From Sphaerolaimus hirsutus (Eukaryota; Nematoda; Chromadorea; Monhysterida; Sphaerolaimidae), in the NCBI GenBank assembly GCA_964036195.1, contig OZ038460.1, forward strand, positions 15,255,504 through 15,319,503: a stretch of 64,000 bases of DNA, written 5' to 3'. The translations under genes were made by a program, and so were the position numbers. Shown one piece after another: positions 21,641-32,291 of the stretch. The notes beneath the pieces were generated by a model. That model was not told where the DNA came from. It saw nothing but the letters and a program-made list of their open reading frames with translations, and made no database searches. Positions within the stretch are counted from its first letter, which is position 1; every line of letters begins with the position of its first letter.

Positions 21641-22187
21641 AATCCCGACTTTTAGTTGAACTCTGGGTCGGAATTGCAGTTTTGTTTGTCGGTATTGGGA
21701 CTCCGGATCATTTTAGATTTGCCGCGATTCGTGGCTATTTTACTTATATATTTATTTGTCCGGATGGTGATTAGCATTGAAAAAATCATCAATTTTAAAT
21801 TAATAATATATAATTAAATATAATCTCAGAAAATCTCTCAATAATAAAATACAATTAAATATCATCTCAGAAAATATCTCAAAAATAAAATATAATCAAA
21901 TATCTCTCAAATAACCTGGAAAAAATAAAAAATATAAATATCAGAATTTGAGTGAAGTTCTGATATTTTTAAAAATCCCAGAAAATCTCTCAAAAAGAAA
22001 ATATAATAAAATCTCTCTGGCACTCCTTGGGAAAAATATAAATCTCAGAAAATCTTATATAATATTTTCTGAGATTTTTTAAATATAAATCTCGCATTTT
22101 TAAATATAAATTTTCATTGCTAGTAGTGATCGAGATTGGAAGTAGAAAATTCCAACATGTTGTACATGTGTGAGATCGGAATTCCCT
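21641..22187. repeat. AAAATCTCTCAAAAATAAAATAT simple-sequence tract
   Basis: 21790-22110 is a degenerate AT-rich repeat of AAATATAATCTCAGAAAATCTC units, partly inverted toward the right (GAAAATCTTATATAATATTTTCTGAGATTTT). Unusual but non-coding. Confidence 0.6.
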
Positions 22188-22668
22188 TAGAACACTGCAG
22201 CGATTTTTTCTGGCACTATCCAAAAAATAGTGATTCCTGTTTTGCCATAACTTGTTGGCGTTGGCGCCAAAAACTCTGGCGCTTTTCACATGAATGGTAC
22301 AGTATGGCACTGCTCGAATAGCGGCCAGATAAGCTCAATCAAATACATACACGCCGGATATAGATAGCGCACAAACCTGTGTTTATTCTGCTGCAAATAT
22401 TCTTGCTAGAAGCTGTGTTAAAAGGTGTTTGCTTTTATAACATCGTCATGATTTATTGGGCCAACGTGTTTGAATAGCTGACAAAATCATCCTTGTTTCA
22501 GTTGTCTGCGACATGCAAATAGACTGCAAATATATACTTAAATACTAGATCCTTTGCGGCTGCGAGTTCATTTCAGACAAGTCAGACAATTTATCTAATA
22601 TAGTTAATTAGTTTTTGATAATCGTAATCGCTGATGTTAAGCATATCCTTTACAGCTTGCCTGCAAAA

Positions 22669-22935
22669 TAGTGATGTAAAAAGCACCAACACTTTGGCGC
22701 CAAGCGCCAAAAACGCCATGGCGCCTTTTTCTTGGAGCTAGCGCCAAGCACCAGCGCCATACCCTTTTGTTGCTGGCGCCACCAAAAAATAGAGCCAACC
22801 AAGCCCCTCATAGCGCCATGGCGCTTTCCTTTGGCACGGCGCCAAGCGCCAATAGCGCCACAGCAAAATAGCGCCAAGCGCCCAGGCGCGTTTTGTATTG
22901 GCGCTAGCGCCAGGCGCCTGCGCCATGGCTCTTTT
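22669..22935. mobile_element. Family R element (GGCGCC palindromic type)
   Basis: Begins TAGTGATGTAAAAAGCACC and continues as alternating GGCGCC, GCCATGGC and GCGCTAGCGC blocks. Open frames in it are a by-product of the repeat. Confidence 0.75.
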
Positions 22936-23090
22936 ATTGCAAACTTCAACAAAATTTGTTTTCCAATCGTCGATAGTCGATGATTTTTCATAAATACTTT
23001 CTTATCTCTTCCTTTCGATACCATAACTCGATTTCGAACATTATGAGTCGATATCCGATTTGCCACATTATAACTAGTGAGTAGTGATGG

Positions 23091-23293
23091 AAAAGCGCCA
23101 GGAAAAATGGCGCCAGGCGCCAATGGCGCCATGGCGCCATTCAAAATAAAGGCGCCGGGCGCCAAAGGGCGCCAGAGAAAATGGCGCCAAGCGCCAATGG
23201 CGCCACGGCGCCATCTGAAAAAATTCGGCGCCAAAGGGCGCCAGAAACAATGGCGCCGGGCGCCAAAATGGCGCCAAGCATAAAAGTCACTTT
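23091..23293. mobile_element. Family R element
   Basis: Starts TAGTGATGGAAAAGCGCC. More than fifteen GGCGCC or GGCGCC-like sites lie in 190 bases, separated by AAATGG, AAAGG or AATGG spacers. It ends with AAAAGTCAC. Confidence 0.8.
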
Positions 23294-23719
23294 TTAAGCG
23301 TGTGTATCGTAGCAGAAGCTTTTATAAATAGAACAGAACATATTGTTTTACATTTTACTATTTAGTTCAAAATGCCATCGGAACTAACAAATTTGCTTGA
23401 TCTGCCTGTTCAACAGTTGGTGAGATCAACTTTTTATCCAAAAATAAGAATTTGAAGATCGTGAAGATCTTTGAAGGTTCTGCATTCAAAAAAACCTTTG
23501 TATTCATAACTGAAAAAATTTAGTGTGTACTTCACAGAATGATTTGCTTGGAATTTTGACATAATTATAATCAGGGGTCTGGAATTGTGGAGTAGGGGGG
23601 GTCACTGCCCCCGGTATGAGGACAAATTGGATGTGACAAATGGCTGTGGACAAACTGGCCGCGCCACATTTAAGACATATCAACATAGTTGGCTACACAA
23701 ACTAGTCTTTGTGTAGCTG

Positions 23720-23872
23720 CGATGCATATTGGCAGCAATTAATACATCATGTATCTTACATACATGATGAACATTATTCCAGATCGGGGTATTTCGAGGG
23801 AGGTTTCCCTCAGCTCGAAAAGACCGGGGGGTATTTCAAGGGGGAGGGGCTTATTTCGAGGATATACGGTAG
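23720..23872. mobile_element. Truncated family A copy
   Basis: Only the right part remains: TATTTCGAGGGAGG, then GGTATTTCAAGGGGG and TTTCGAGGATATACGGTA. Confidence 0.6.
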
Positions 23873-23944
23873 GTAAACTATATAAAGTAAATACTTTATA
23901 TAAAAATAGGTAACACTGTGCAGTTTGGGCATAGCAAAACCGCC

Positions 23945-24152
23945 ATTTTTACCACATCTTGGCGCCTTTTCTGGCGCCATCCAAAACAATGGCGCCGGGC
24001 GCCAAAATGGCGCCAGCGAAAAATGGCGCCAAGCGCCAAGGGCGCCATGGCGCCAGAGAAAAGGGCCATGGCGCCATTCCATCACCACTAGTGATATGAA
24101 AAGCGCCAGGACTTTGACACCATGCGTCAAAAGCGCCATGGCGCTTTTCCCA
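23945..24152. mobile_element. Two adjacent family R elements
   Basis: The first (about 23945-24090) ends GGCGCCATTCCATCACCACTA. The second starts at once, TAGTGATATGAAAAGCGCC (24090), and ends near GGCGCTTTTCCCACC. Back-to-back termini define the R end sequence. Confidence 0.75.
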
Positions 24153-24171
24153 CCCCCAGCAGTGACATAGA

Positions 24172-24265
24172 ATGTGGCGGTGACGCAGTGATTGTCACCG
24201 CCTGCTTTTTGGATGTCACCGCCACAAAATGAGATGTCTTCGCGGTGACAATCACCGCCACATTA
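24172..24265. repeat. GTGGCGGTGAC inverted repeat
   Basis: AATGTGGCGGTGACGCAGTG pairs with the inverse CGCGGTGACAATCACCGCCACATT. A second inner pair is GATTGTCACCGCC and GATGTCACCGCC. It is a 94-bp GC-rich hairpin adjoining the R element on its left. Confidence 0.75.
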
Positions 24266-24950
24266 ATTAATCAATTGAATTATAATTCAGGGCACGTTCT
24301 TGGCACACTCGATTGTAAATAAATAAAAGTGTAAAAGAATGTAGCATCCCACGGCGCTATTCGCGCTCATTAGCATTTGGCGTGCATAAAAAATATTCAC
24401 TGGCTGGCAGCTCTTTGCACGCAGCAGATGCAGAACAAATTCAAAAAATTCGAATAGCTTTGTGTACCCAAAAACATGGAAAAGTGAGCATTACATGGGA
24501 AAGCATTTTCACTACGTTCTTGTGATTTTGTTTTCTACCTTGTTACCTATATAGCAGTATTTATTTTTGAGACTAAAATTTTGTGCTTCGCTTTGCTAGA
24601 TTTTTCAACAACCGTCATTGATGCCTTTAGTTTAGGACCTTTTTCTATCATATTTCATTTGTTGATAAATATATTTTTTTTTGCATACATTGTGGGTTTT
24701 GTAGATTTTGACTCATGCGGGGGTTTATATAGTGTTGGATATCGACATTTCCCTGATGATAAGCATTTGATGATTTCCGCTGTGCTCGCTATGTAAGCGT
24801 TAGATAGAGCCCACTTGGGGCATTCGCTGCGCTCGCCGGACTTCTCCAATAAAGCTTCAAAAAGCACTCAGTGGTCAACTTTCAATAGATTGTAAATCGC
24901 TTTTAGCAATTTTTCCCCCTAACTTCTATACCTTGGAAAAGCATATATGG
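24266..24950. other. Intronic, no supported feature
   Basis: A hydrophobic open frame lies at 24581-24796 but lacks splice signals and GC-rich coding character. I treat it as chance. Confidence 0.4.
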
Positions 24951-24954
24951 ACGG

Positions 24955-25115
24955 GGGTTCGCGGGGGCCCAGGGGGTTTATTTTTTCAAAGTGAGAATTT
25001 CGAAGGGGGTTGAATGAGGGGGGAGTATTTCGAGGGGGGTTATTATCCCGCCAGAAATTTCTCAAGCTCCCAGTACGAATTTGTTGTTTGTGACATACGC
25101 AGACGTAGAAAAATG
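24955..25115. mobile_element. Left-truncated family A copy
   Basis: GGGGGTTTATTTTTTCAAAG, GTATTTCGAGGGGGG, TTATTATCCCGCCAG and the CCCAGTACGAATTTGTTG landmark match the interior of A copies at 2.8 and 42 kb. Confidence 0.6.
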
Positions 25116-25221
25116 GATAAGGTGATTTTGAATGTGAAAAACTATGAAAAAAGTTATGAAAATTGGCGAAAAGTGAAAATTGGGGCAAAATTTCTCAAAA
25201 ATCGCTTCAGATATAAGTAGA

Positions 25222-25400
25222 TACCGTATTTCTTCTAATAGAAGGGCGCCCTTCTATTTTTTTCATCAACTTTATTACCCACCCTTCTATTGGAGACCGC
25301 CCTTCTATTTTTTTCATCAACTTTATTACCCACCCTTCTATTGGAGACCGCCCTTCTATTTGTTTCATCATTTTTTCAGCATATTTTTTCACTTTCTCCC
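25222..25400. repeat. CCTTCTATT element with a 62-bp tandem duplication
   Basis: Opens TACCGTATTTCTTCTAATAG. CGCCCTTCTATTTTTTTCAT with CAACTTTATTACCCACCCTT, then CTATTGGAGAC, occurs twice in tandem. A fuller relative lies at 31790-32000 (TACTGTGTTTCTTCAAATAG to TTATTCAAGCTAATTCGGTA). Its termini resemble family A. Confidence 0.75.
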
Positions 25401-25632
25401 AAGGTTTTTCAATGTGTTCCGTTACAGACATTTGATCAGAAAGACGATTCGTAGAGTTAATTCGACCCCCAGTAGGGTCCCACACTGCCAAGCGCCAATT
25501 GATAATGTACCCATCGTTGGCCATACCTTCCAAACCGCGCATTGAACTTCTGAATAAAATTTCACCACCTGCAATATATAATAGCCACAACCCCCCCTCC
25601 AAAAAAAACAACCCCCCAAACCCCCCTCGCAG

Positions 25633-25835
25633 ACGACATCATAACGGCCTCGATGACAGACGAGCGAACGATCCACAGATGCGAAGTGCGGCCGCCCACG
25701 GACGCCGGCGCCCAGTCCAGACGGCTCAGTTTGCCCATCGAACAGCACGGCGACGTAGTTGGCACTGGGCCAAGTGACGCGCGGCGCGGACAGGACAGGA
25801 GGGCCAGCGATTTTGATCGGGTGTCGGCTGATAAG
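25633..25835 (+). CDS. GC-rich putative exon, frame ambiguous
   Basis: A GC island after a pyrimidine-rich acceptor (CCCCCCTCGCAG). In the frame joined to the phase 0 reading of the 20356 exon it is open for 67 codons: DIITASMTDERTIHRCEVRP, then SRRLSLPIEQHGDVVGTG, ending SADK|GTTGGC. GC-ending codons dominate. A rival reading uses an acceptor at 25659 and a donor at 25754 (GGCGAC|GTAGTT), giving a Ser/Pro/Thr-rich peptide (GRPRTPAPSPDGSVCPSNST). Both look protein-like. I favour the longer one because splice phases upstream and downstream agree. Confidence 0.5.
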
Positions 25836-25969
25836 GTTGGCGGGGGTGTTTTTGTTTGTTTGTTTGAGGGGGGGGGGGTTGCCGCTACTGCGACATGTGT
25901 GTGCGAATATGTACTGATTCAGATCACCGGGGGGTATCTTAGATTTTGGTCTTAGAGGTATCCTAAAAT

Positions 25970-26100
25970 AGAAAGTCGGCCGATTGGTGGGGAGGGGGGG
26001 GGGGGTTCAGGGGATAGTATACAAAAATTTTGCCTCCGGGAAAGATAGATAGCTGGGCGGTTTTTGGGGGGGGGGGGGTTACCCCCCCATTTGAGACCCC
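25970..26100. repeat. GATAGATAGCTGGGCG plus G-run repeat
   Basis: AGATAGATAGCTGGGCGGTT followed by GGGGGG and CCCCCCATTTGAGACCCC. Relatives occur at 16440-16490, 46190-46250 and 47640-47740. Confidence 0.6.
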
Positions 26101-26254
26101 TGCAAAGTGCAGTGATAGTCGTGTTGCAAATTTGTACTCAGATCAAGATGATAGGTCATCACCTGTTTGAAACATTGTCTGTTTTCAATAGAACAAGGTT
26201 AACTACTCCAAAAATTTTGACAATATTTTTACATGAAACGACATTAGCGCCTGC

Positions 26255-26900
26255 TGACGTGATGTAATTAAAGGGTAAGACATTTGGCGCCGAGCCAAGT
26301 ATCGCTTAACGCCAGAAGCGCAATGCACTTTTCTGTAGCTTGGCGCTTCTAACTACAACGATACTGACTTCCATGCCACACCTTCAATAACGTTTCGTAG
26401 ACTCCAGAGCTAAAATGTCTGCCGTACTTTTTATGATGGCATTGGAATATGGTAAAATTGGAATATGAAAAAGTCCAGAAGATTATTATGCGATGCAAAT
26501 TTACTGTTATGCAAATGCCGGTATAATAGTTTTGTTCGAACCAGCTTTTTTATTTACTTTGCGCAGATAGGCCGTGCCATTTTGCACCCTGATCAGCTAT
26601 CAGCATCAAGTACTTGTCATTTTGAATCATACTTTATTGCACGTCCCAGATTTTTTATTTCAAACCCATCATAATCTTCCATCATATTATAACTAGTAAA
26701 ACAATACTTATTCGTTGTGCGGTAGCGGGCAAAAATGTTTCCCCTGTATTTTTCGACTTCAAGAACATTGAAAATTTCTAGCATGACATGAAAGTGCGGC
26801 TATGCTTTTTGCTTCCCATTTATCTGATTTTGCTTCCCATTCATCTGATCTTTGAACAAATGTTCCAAGAATACGATCTGAATCATGAAAATAAAAACTT
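26255..26900. other. R-like fragment then unique sequence
   Basis: 26285-26350 has GGCGCCGAGCC, GCGCTT and GGCGCTTCT motifs without clear ends, so it is a decayed R copy. The remainder is AT-rich without a supported gene. Confidence 0.4.
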
Positions 26901-27332
26901 ACCGTATTACCTCGAAATACCCCCAGGGGGTTTATTATTTCGCCAGCAAAATTTGAGGGGGGGATAATTCGAGGGGGGGTTTATTCGAGGGGGGGTCTAT
27001 TATTTCGCCAGAAATTTTCGAAAATTCCCCATACGCAGACGTAGAAAAATCGAACAATTACATAGATGTATGTGTGTTTATAGGCAGCTATAACTGTATA
27101 TACACAAAACCCTTCCCTAACGTCACTTAATCATCAGTTTTAACGTGTGTTCTGCATTGTACAGAACACAAACTGCGGTATTTGTCATGTACGTTCACGT
27201 TACACTCAGTTTTAGGGGGGGTATTTCGAGGGGGGGGGGTTTATTATTTCCTCAGCCGAAATTTAGGGGGGTATTTCGAGGGGGGGGGGGGGGGTTAATT
27301 CAAGGGGGGGGTTAATTCGAGGTAATACGGTA
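26900..27332. mobile_element. Family A element, intact copy
   Basis: TACCGTATTACCTCGAAATA to TTAATTCGAGGTAATACGGTA, 433 bp. It holds the uninterrupted target of the 80-bp mariner element (TCTGCATTGTACAGAACAC), and so serves as reference for the copy at 9979-10880. Confidence 0.85.
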
Positions 27333-27340
27333 TATAAAAT

Positions 27341-28025
27341 TACCGCAAATCCTTGAATAAGACCCCATCGAATAACTCCCCCTGTTGGCGAGGTGAGGAA
27401 AAAACAACCTCCCCTTGAATAACTCCCCCCTTGAATAACTCCCCCTTTGAATAACTCCCCACACCTGAATAACTCCCCATGTGTATGAAAAGGATACAAT
27501 ACAAAATACATAAGAATATTAGCCAACGGCAGCGACAGCAGATAAATAAATACATGATGTGTATGCAGTGTATACTCCGGTTACTTGACACCTTGCACGC
27601 GTGGTTCCCGTTGAAAGTATGCCAACAATGGCTAACGCGTGTGAGTTTCATAAAAAGATGACAAAATTGATGGTTGTTATAATGTTATTCTTTAACATAT
27701 TCACATCGATGAATTTTTTTAATCTTTTTATGGAAATCGCATGATTAAATAATCATTGGCACGCTTCCAACACGAGACATAAATCAGTGCGAGGGCAGAG
27801 TATCATGTACGCCGAGTATATACACATTCTTTTGTTGTTGTGTACAGTTTTATACCTGAATAACATGAGTTGACAGACTGCATCTGCAATATCCCAAGTT
27901 GAGTCCCAAGTTTTCTGAGATAAAAATAACTCCCCGCTCGAATAACGCCCCCCTTGACTAAGTCCCCCCTCAAAAACTTCTGACGATAAAATATTCCCCC
28001 GAGGTCTTATTCGAGGATTTAGGAA
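27341..28025. mobile_element. A' subfamily element, long
   Basis: TACCGCAAATCCTTGAATAA to TTATTCGAGGATTTAGG. CCCCTTGAATAACTCCCC motifs are tandem at 27405-27480 and return at 27935-27990. It begins 9 bases after the previous A element. Confidence 0.75.
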
Positions 28026-28127
28026 ATATATAAAATTTGTTAAGTTACAGGCTACTTTACGGTAAATAGTGAAAGTGCTGTGCCGAAACTTTGCCCACTA
28101 TTTAAAATACCATACGGGTGTATACCA

Positions 28128-28626
28128 CAGTTGTTAAAATGTACGTACATTTACTCGAAAAATACGCATACGCGAGTACGCGGTAAATACATTTACATAT
28201 ACTTTTAAAAAAAGTAATGTACTCTCTTTTACGCGTACATTTTAAAAGTACACGCATACAGAGAAAATGTATTTTTGTTGCTAAAATCATAATTTTCTGT
28301 TGCTAAAATACGACATTTTTTAAGAAATCTAACTTTAAATAAATAATTTTTCTAACAGATACTAAATAATCACTAAGAAACGACATTTATTATGTCTTCC
28401 AGTGTAAAACTCACTCTTACATGTAAAAAAGTCGCAGCCTTTATGTTTTCCAGTGGAAAAGTACTCGCTTTTACATTTTCCCGGGAAAAAAGTACTTTAC
28501 TCACATTTACGCATGAGTACGAGTAACAAAAAAAAAGGATCTACATTTTCTATACTTTGTGGTGAGTAACAAGAAAATACTTACATAAACATATACTTTT
28601 AAAAAAGTTCAGTAATTCTAACAACT
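28128..28626. mobile_element. Family B element (B1)
   Basis: CAGTTGTTAAAATGTACG to TTCTAACAACTCTG, flanked on both sides by GTGTATACCA. The interior alternates TACATTTTAC, GCGTACATTTT and AAAAGTAC(T/A)C motifs. Confidence 0.8.
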
Positions 28627-28756
28627 CTGGTGTATACCATACCAATTTCTCTTCATCGCTATATGTATTCTGAATATGTGCTTATCCATCACTTACGGGG
28701 TAATCTGAATTGATCCCCATGGTGATTCGAAATTGCAACAAACATCCATTGTGCAG

Positions 28757-28849
28757 CCGATGAGCGCCTTCCCACCGTCGCCAAACCACCTGCACTTTGC
28801 AAAGTGGAGAAATCGTCCCCTCAATCCCCTGTTTACATTCGCTGCACCA
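28757..28849 (+). CDS. GC-rich putative exon, frame and right end ambiguous
   Basis: An exon-like island after CATTGTGCAG. One reading stays open well beyond the GGCCAG|GTGGAA donor and up to the T palindrome; it begins DERLPTVAKPPALCKVEKSS and continues SPVYIRCTTVIAYSRPGGII. The reading in phase with 25835 begins PMSAFPPSPNHLHFAKWRNR and would use the GGCCAG|GTGGAA donor. The longer reading runs directly into the T palindrome at about 28920, whose sequence supplies the first in-frame stop. Coding potential looks real; the frame cannot be settled from one sequence. Confidence 0.5.
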
Positions 28850-28919
28850 CCGTTATCGCTTATAGTCGGCCAGGTGGAATCATCACCGATGCACATTCCG
28901 TGGTCGAGGCGACCAGGTC

Positions 28920-29075
28920 CCACTCCCGGAGTCTGTAAAATGCCCTGTGAAATGTCAAATGTCATGCAAAGTGTCAAAAGTCATGTAAAATGTAAAAAGT
29001 GGGCATTTTACATGGCATTTGACAGTTTGCATGACATTTTACAGCGCATTTCACACGACCTCGGAAGGACACCAC
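28920..29075. mobile_element. Family T palindrome (T2)
   Basis: GTCCCACTCCCGGAGTCTGT on the left; inverted CACGACCTCGGAAGGACACC on the right. The arms are TGTAAAATGCCC / GTCAAATGTCATGCAAAG. It abuts GC-rich exon-like sequence on both sides. Confidence 0.8.
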
Positions 29076-29114
29076 ACCAGTTTCCGGCATTTCGTACTGA
29101 TTTTGCCCGTTTCC
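29076..29114 (+). CDS. Possible 13-codon exon fragment right of palindrome T2
   Basis: Between CACACCAG and CGTCAG|GTAGCC lie 39 bases reading FPAFRTDFARFRQ in phase 0. The GC-rich stretch continues to about 29200. It may be a tiny exon, or the other half of the exon disrupted by T2. Alone it is weak evidence. Confidence 0.25.
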
Positions 29115-29213
29115 GTCAGGTAGCCCACCATCTTGTCGCCCGACTCTCACTGGGCGGGCAGCCCGCCGGCCGCCGGCGACAAGATGCAGTGCGTCAATAG
29201 GAATATTGCGGCT

Positions 29214-29376
29214 AGTGATGGAAAAGCGCCATGGCGCAGGCGCCTGGCGCTAGCACCAAGGGAAAAGACGGCCTGGCGCTTTTGGCGCTTGGCGCTAGTT
29301 TTGCCTGGCTTTTTGCCTTTTTGCTCCGGCGCCATTGGCGATTGGCGCCAACGTCCTGGCGCTTCTTCCATCACTA
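29214..29376. mobile_element. Family R element with both ends
   Basis: TAGTGATGGAAAAGCGCCAT on the left and GGCGCTTCTTCCATCACTA on the right give perfect opposing termini TAGTGATGG / CCATCACTA. The interior has GCGCCTGGCGCTAGC and GGCGCTTGGCGCTAG. TA could be the duplicated target. Confidence 0.85.
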
Positions 29377-29532
29377 ATTACAGATCACCTGCGCGCTTAT
29401 CCTGACCGTTTTGTGGCCGTGACAGGTGTTGTCGGATGGAGCGACCATTTTGTACTGGTGCAATTGAAAGCGTGAACAATATTTTTGTGTTTTTGTTGAT
29501 TATTTTTGATCAATGAGTATTTTTGTGATGAG

Positions 29533-29967
29533 TAGGGTGTCATATTTCCGTTTTCCGTTTTCCGTTTCCGTTTACCGCAGACAATTTTTTTCTCCGTTTT
29601 CCGTTCCGTTTTCCGGCAGCTGAAATTTTTTCCGTTTTCAGGCTGCTGAAATTTCATTTTTCTGCCTGATCTTACCTTTTTATGGTCCAACTTTCTGTTT
29701 TCTGTTCCAGCCAAACTGGTAAACATTCATGCAGATTGTCAATTATGTAAATCTTTTCTGTTTCCCGATGAATTTCTGCAAATTTTTTCCACTTCCAGCA
29801 AAATTTCAGCAAATTTTATCTGTTTTCCAGCAAAATTTCACCAATTTTTTCCATTTCCGTGCAAATTTCATTTTCCGTTTCCGTTTTTCCGGCCCCTTTT
29901 TCCGTTGTCCGGCCGCTGAACTTTTTTTCCGTTTCCGTTTTCCGTAAAAAATTTTTTTGACACCCTA
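29533..29967. mobile_element. hAT-like element with TTTTCCG core
   Basis: Ends TAGGGTGTCA and TTGACACCCTA, with an exact 8-bp duplication GTGATGAG at 29525-29532 and 29968-29975. The core is pyrimidine-strand simple sequence of TTTTCCG and CAAATTTT units, with one TTTTCCGGCAGCTGAAATTT module repeated. Confidence 0.9.
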
Positions 29968-30574
29968 GTGATGAGGCAGGTGTATACCGAAATAGGTTTA
30001 CTTTTTTGGGCACATTACTCTCCTCTTCCAGGTGCGATTTATGATGCGTTTCTTTTTAAGACAACGTTCACCATTGCATTAATACCGATGCCTAGGTCTT
30101 CTACTTGTCATTTAAGAGAGTTTTGTTCATGGAAATCCTTCTCAGGTTTTGGTTGTCGACCTCGACGCTAGGGTTGGGGAACCGAACCGAACCGAACCGA
30201 ACCGAACCGAGAACCGAGCACAATTTTGGAACCGAGAACCGAGAACCGGAACCGAAAAAAATACCCGAACCGGAACCGAGAACCGGCACTTAGACCCGGA
30301 ACCGAACTAAAGAACCGAAAGAACCGAAATTTTATAAAATAATCGGCCGCCTCCTCCCTTCCTGGGTCAGAGTAGGGATATGCCTGGAAATGTAACTTCT
30401 GGCATCAATTTTTAGGGTGATTTGTCAAAAAAATTTGCGCGCAAGCGCGCAATTCTTGCTTCACGTGACCGGTGATTTCATCTCACCGGTCGCGCAGCCT
30501 CATGTGTTCACGATCCCACCTAAAATGTGTATATGTATGTAAAATACATATACAGCAGTCTGTGGGGGGCTGTG

Positions 30575-31395
30575 CCAGTGCGCATGTAAACCTGGTGCGC
30601 ATGTAGGCCCATTTCCCCACATTTCTCTATCACGCTGATATTTTAGAAGTACATTGGTAAGCGTACTGGTAATTCTCTATAAAATACAGCGAGTGGGGTG
30701 CCAGTCTCTCTATATGTACATGTATAAACATACATACAGGGACGTATCCAGGATTTTTGAGCGGGGGGGGGGCTGCTTGTTTACGGGGGCCGGCGAACGG
30801 GGGGGGGGGGCTCAGCCCCCCCTAAATTTTTTCTCTATATAGGTACGAAAAGGCGTTTTGGCGCTAGTGCCATACAAAAGCGCCACTCCATGGCGCTATT
30901 GGCGTTGGCGCCAGCTCCGGGAACCACTTTATATGTATGTAATTATGCATACATATACGGCGAAAAGTCACAAATATGTGTTCATTTCTAAGGATAGTGG
31001 TTTAAAGGGACCTATCCAATGCATGGGGAAGAAATTGCGCGCTTGCGCGCAAAATTTTTAAGAAACATCAAAAATTATATAGGAAAAGTTGCATTTTCTG
31101 GGACCTTTTAGGTCTCGCCCCGGGAAGGGGGGGCTGCAGCCCCCCCCCGCCCCCCCCCTGGATACGTCCTTGCATACATATCAGAGATTTTTGGCACCAA
31201 TGCCAATGGCGCCAGCGCCATGATGCCATTTCGTCACCATGTAGGTAAACTTTTAGGGTGGGTGGCTGAATCCCCCTCCCGTACACCAGGCTCAGTAAAC
31301 AAACATACACCATGCTCAAAAATCCTGGATATGTACCTGGCCCCCGAAGCAAGGGGTCTACATGCACACTGGGTTTACATGCACACCAAGTTTTG
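30575..31395. repeat. Foldback with doubled GTGCGCATGTA ends
   Basis: CAGTGCGCATGTAAACCTGG and TGCGCATGTAGGCCC at 30577-30612 oppose GGGTCTACATGCACACTGGG and TTTACATGCACACC at 31350-31390. Same terminal design as at 16.3, 17.0 and 61.2 kb, with a different core. TTGCGCGC(A/T)(A/T)GCGCGCAA palindromes lie at 30435-30460, outside the left end, and at 31034-31055 inside. Confidence 0.75.
30737..31172. mobile_element. Family C element with 8-bp duplication
   Basis: CAGGGACGTATCCAGGATTT to CCTGGATACGTCCTTG. The 8 bases on either side are CATACATA. Internal GGGGGGGGGC blocks and a short GGCGCTATTGGCG segment. No protein. Confidence 0.85.
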
Positions 31396-31789
31396 GCTGT
31401 CTGGGGCACCTATGCTAACACCAATGGCGCCATGGCGTGGTGCCTATGAATGGCGCGAGCGCCATGACACCATTCCGCCACTACAGGGGCAAAATTGTAG
31501 GGGGAGGTTGTTTTATGTTGTTTTTCCTTTGTCCGCTTATTATTTTCTTATTCCCGATTTTTTCATTACCCGATACCCGACTTTTTCATTACCCGGAATC
31601 GAATATTTTGATAATTTGGAACCGAAAGAACCGAACCGGAACCGAACTTAAGAACCGAACCGAGAACCGGAACCGAAAATTTTGAGGAACCGAGAACCGA
31701 GAACCGAACCGAAATTTTTTAGAACCGAGAACCGAGAACCGGAACCGAAAATTTAGAAATTCCCAACCCTACTCGACGCATACTGTGTT

Positions 31790-32000
31790 TCTTCAAATAG
31801 AACAGCGCCGTTCCATTTTTTGTCAAGTTCTTTACCTGCCTTTCTATTGAGGGTGCCGTTATAATTGTCACTAATTTTTTCACTCATATTTCACTTTAAC
31901 ATACCTACCTAGTTTTTATTTTCAATGAAACTTAAGCAATATTTGAAAGCGAGAGGGGGCTTTATTCAAGTAGGACTTATTCAAGCTAATTCGGTACCAT
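31790..32000. repeat. CTTCAAATAGAA element
   Basis: TACTGTGTTTCTTCAAATAG, then CCTTTCTATTGAGGGTGCCG, ending TTATTCAAGCTAATTCGGTA. Relative of the element at 25222. Confidence 0.65.
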
Positions 32001-32291
32001 AAGCTTTACTGAAGCCTCATTTCAGCGCTTGATTATCCAGCGATAGCCACATTATTCCCCCTGTTTAGTGTTTGATTGAGTTGTGTTTCAGTTGCCTTTT
32101 GTAACCAATGGCTACCTATTTGAAATGCAAGATAAATTGATCATAAAATCGAATCGCGTCGACATCACGTATTCATCCCACGGCCCTTTCGACTTATTTA
32201 TATACATTCATTCATTTATGGATGACTGTCTATTCAAGGAAGTGACATTTGTAAATGGCGCTTCAATATTTATGTTGACATACATATTTAC

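Larger units (their letters stand above)
30169..31771. mobile_element. 1.6-kb hAT-like element with GAACCG core and nested insertions
   Basis: Ends TAGGGTTGGGGAACCG and GAAATTCCCAACCCTA, with an exact 8-bp duplication CTCGACGC at 30161-30168 and 31772-31779. The flanking arms (30169-30330 and 31610-31760) are AACCGAACCGAG repeats. The interior carries the foldback with GTGCGCATGTA ends (about 30575-31395), and within that the family C element 30737-31172. Confidence 0.9.

Noticed and set aside
22650-23283. Ala/Pro/Arg-rich open frames on both strands
   Set aside because: Products of the GGCGCC repeat of family R. No start context or splice sites, and both strands are open.
24581-24796. Hydrophobic open frame, possible membrane protein
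   Set aside because: AT-rich, without splice or start signals. Hydrophobic codons are expected from T-rich DNA.
30180-30340. Telomere-like hexamer repeat (AACCGA)
   Set aside because: It is diverged, interrupted and lies inside hAT-like ends with an 8-bp duplication. It is not a telomere or internal telomeric tract.
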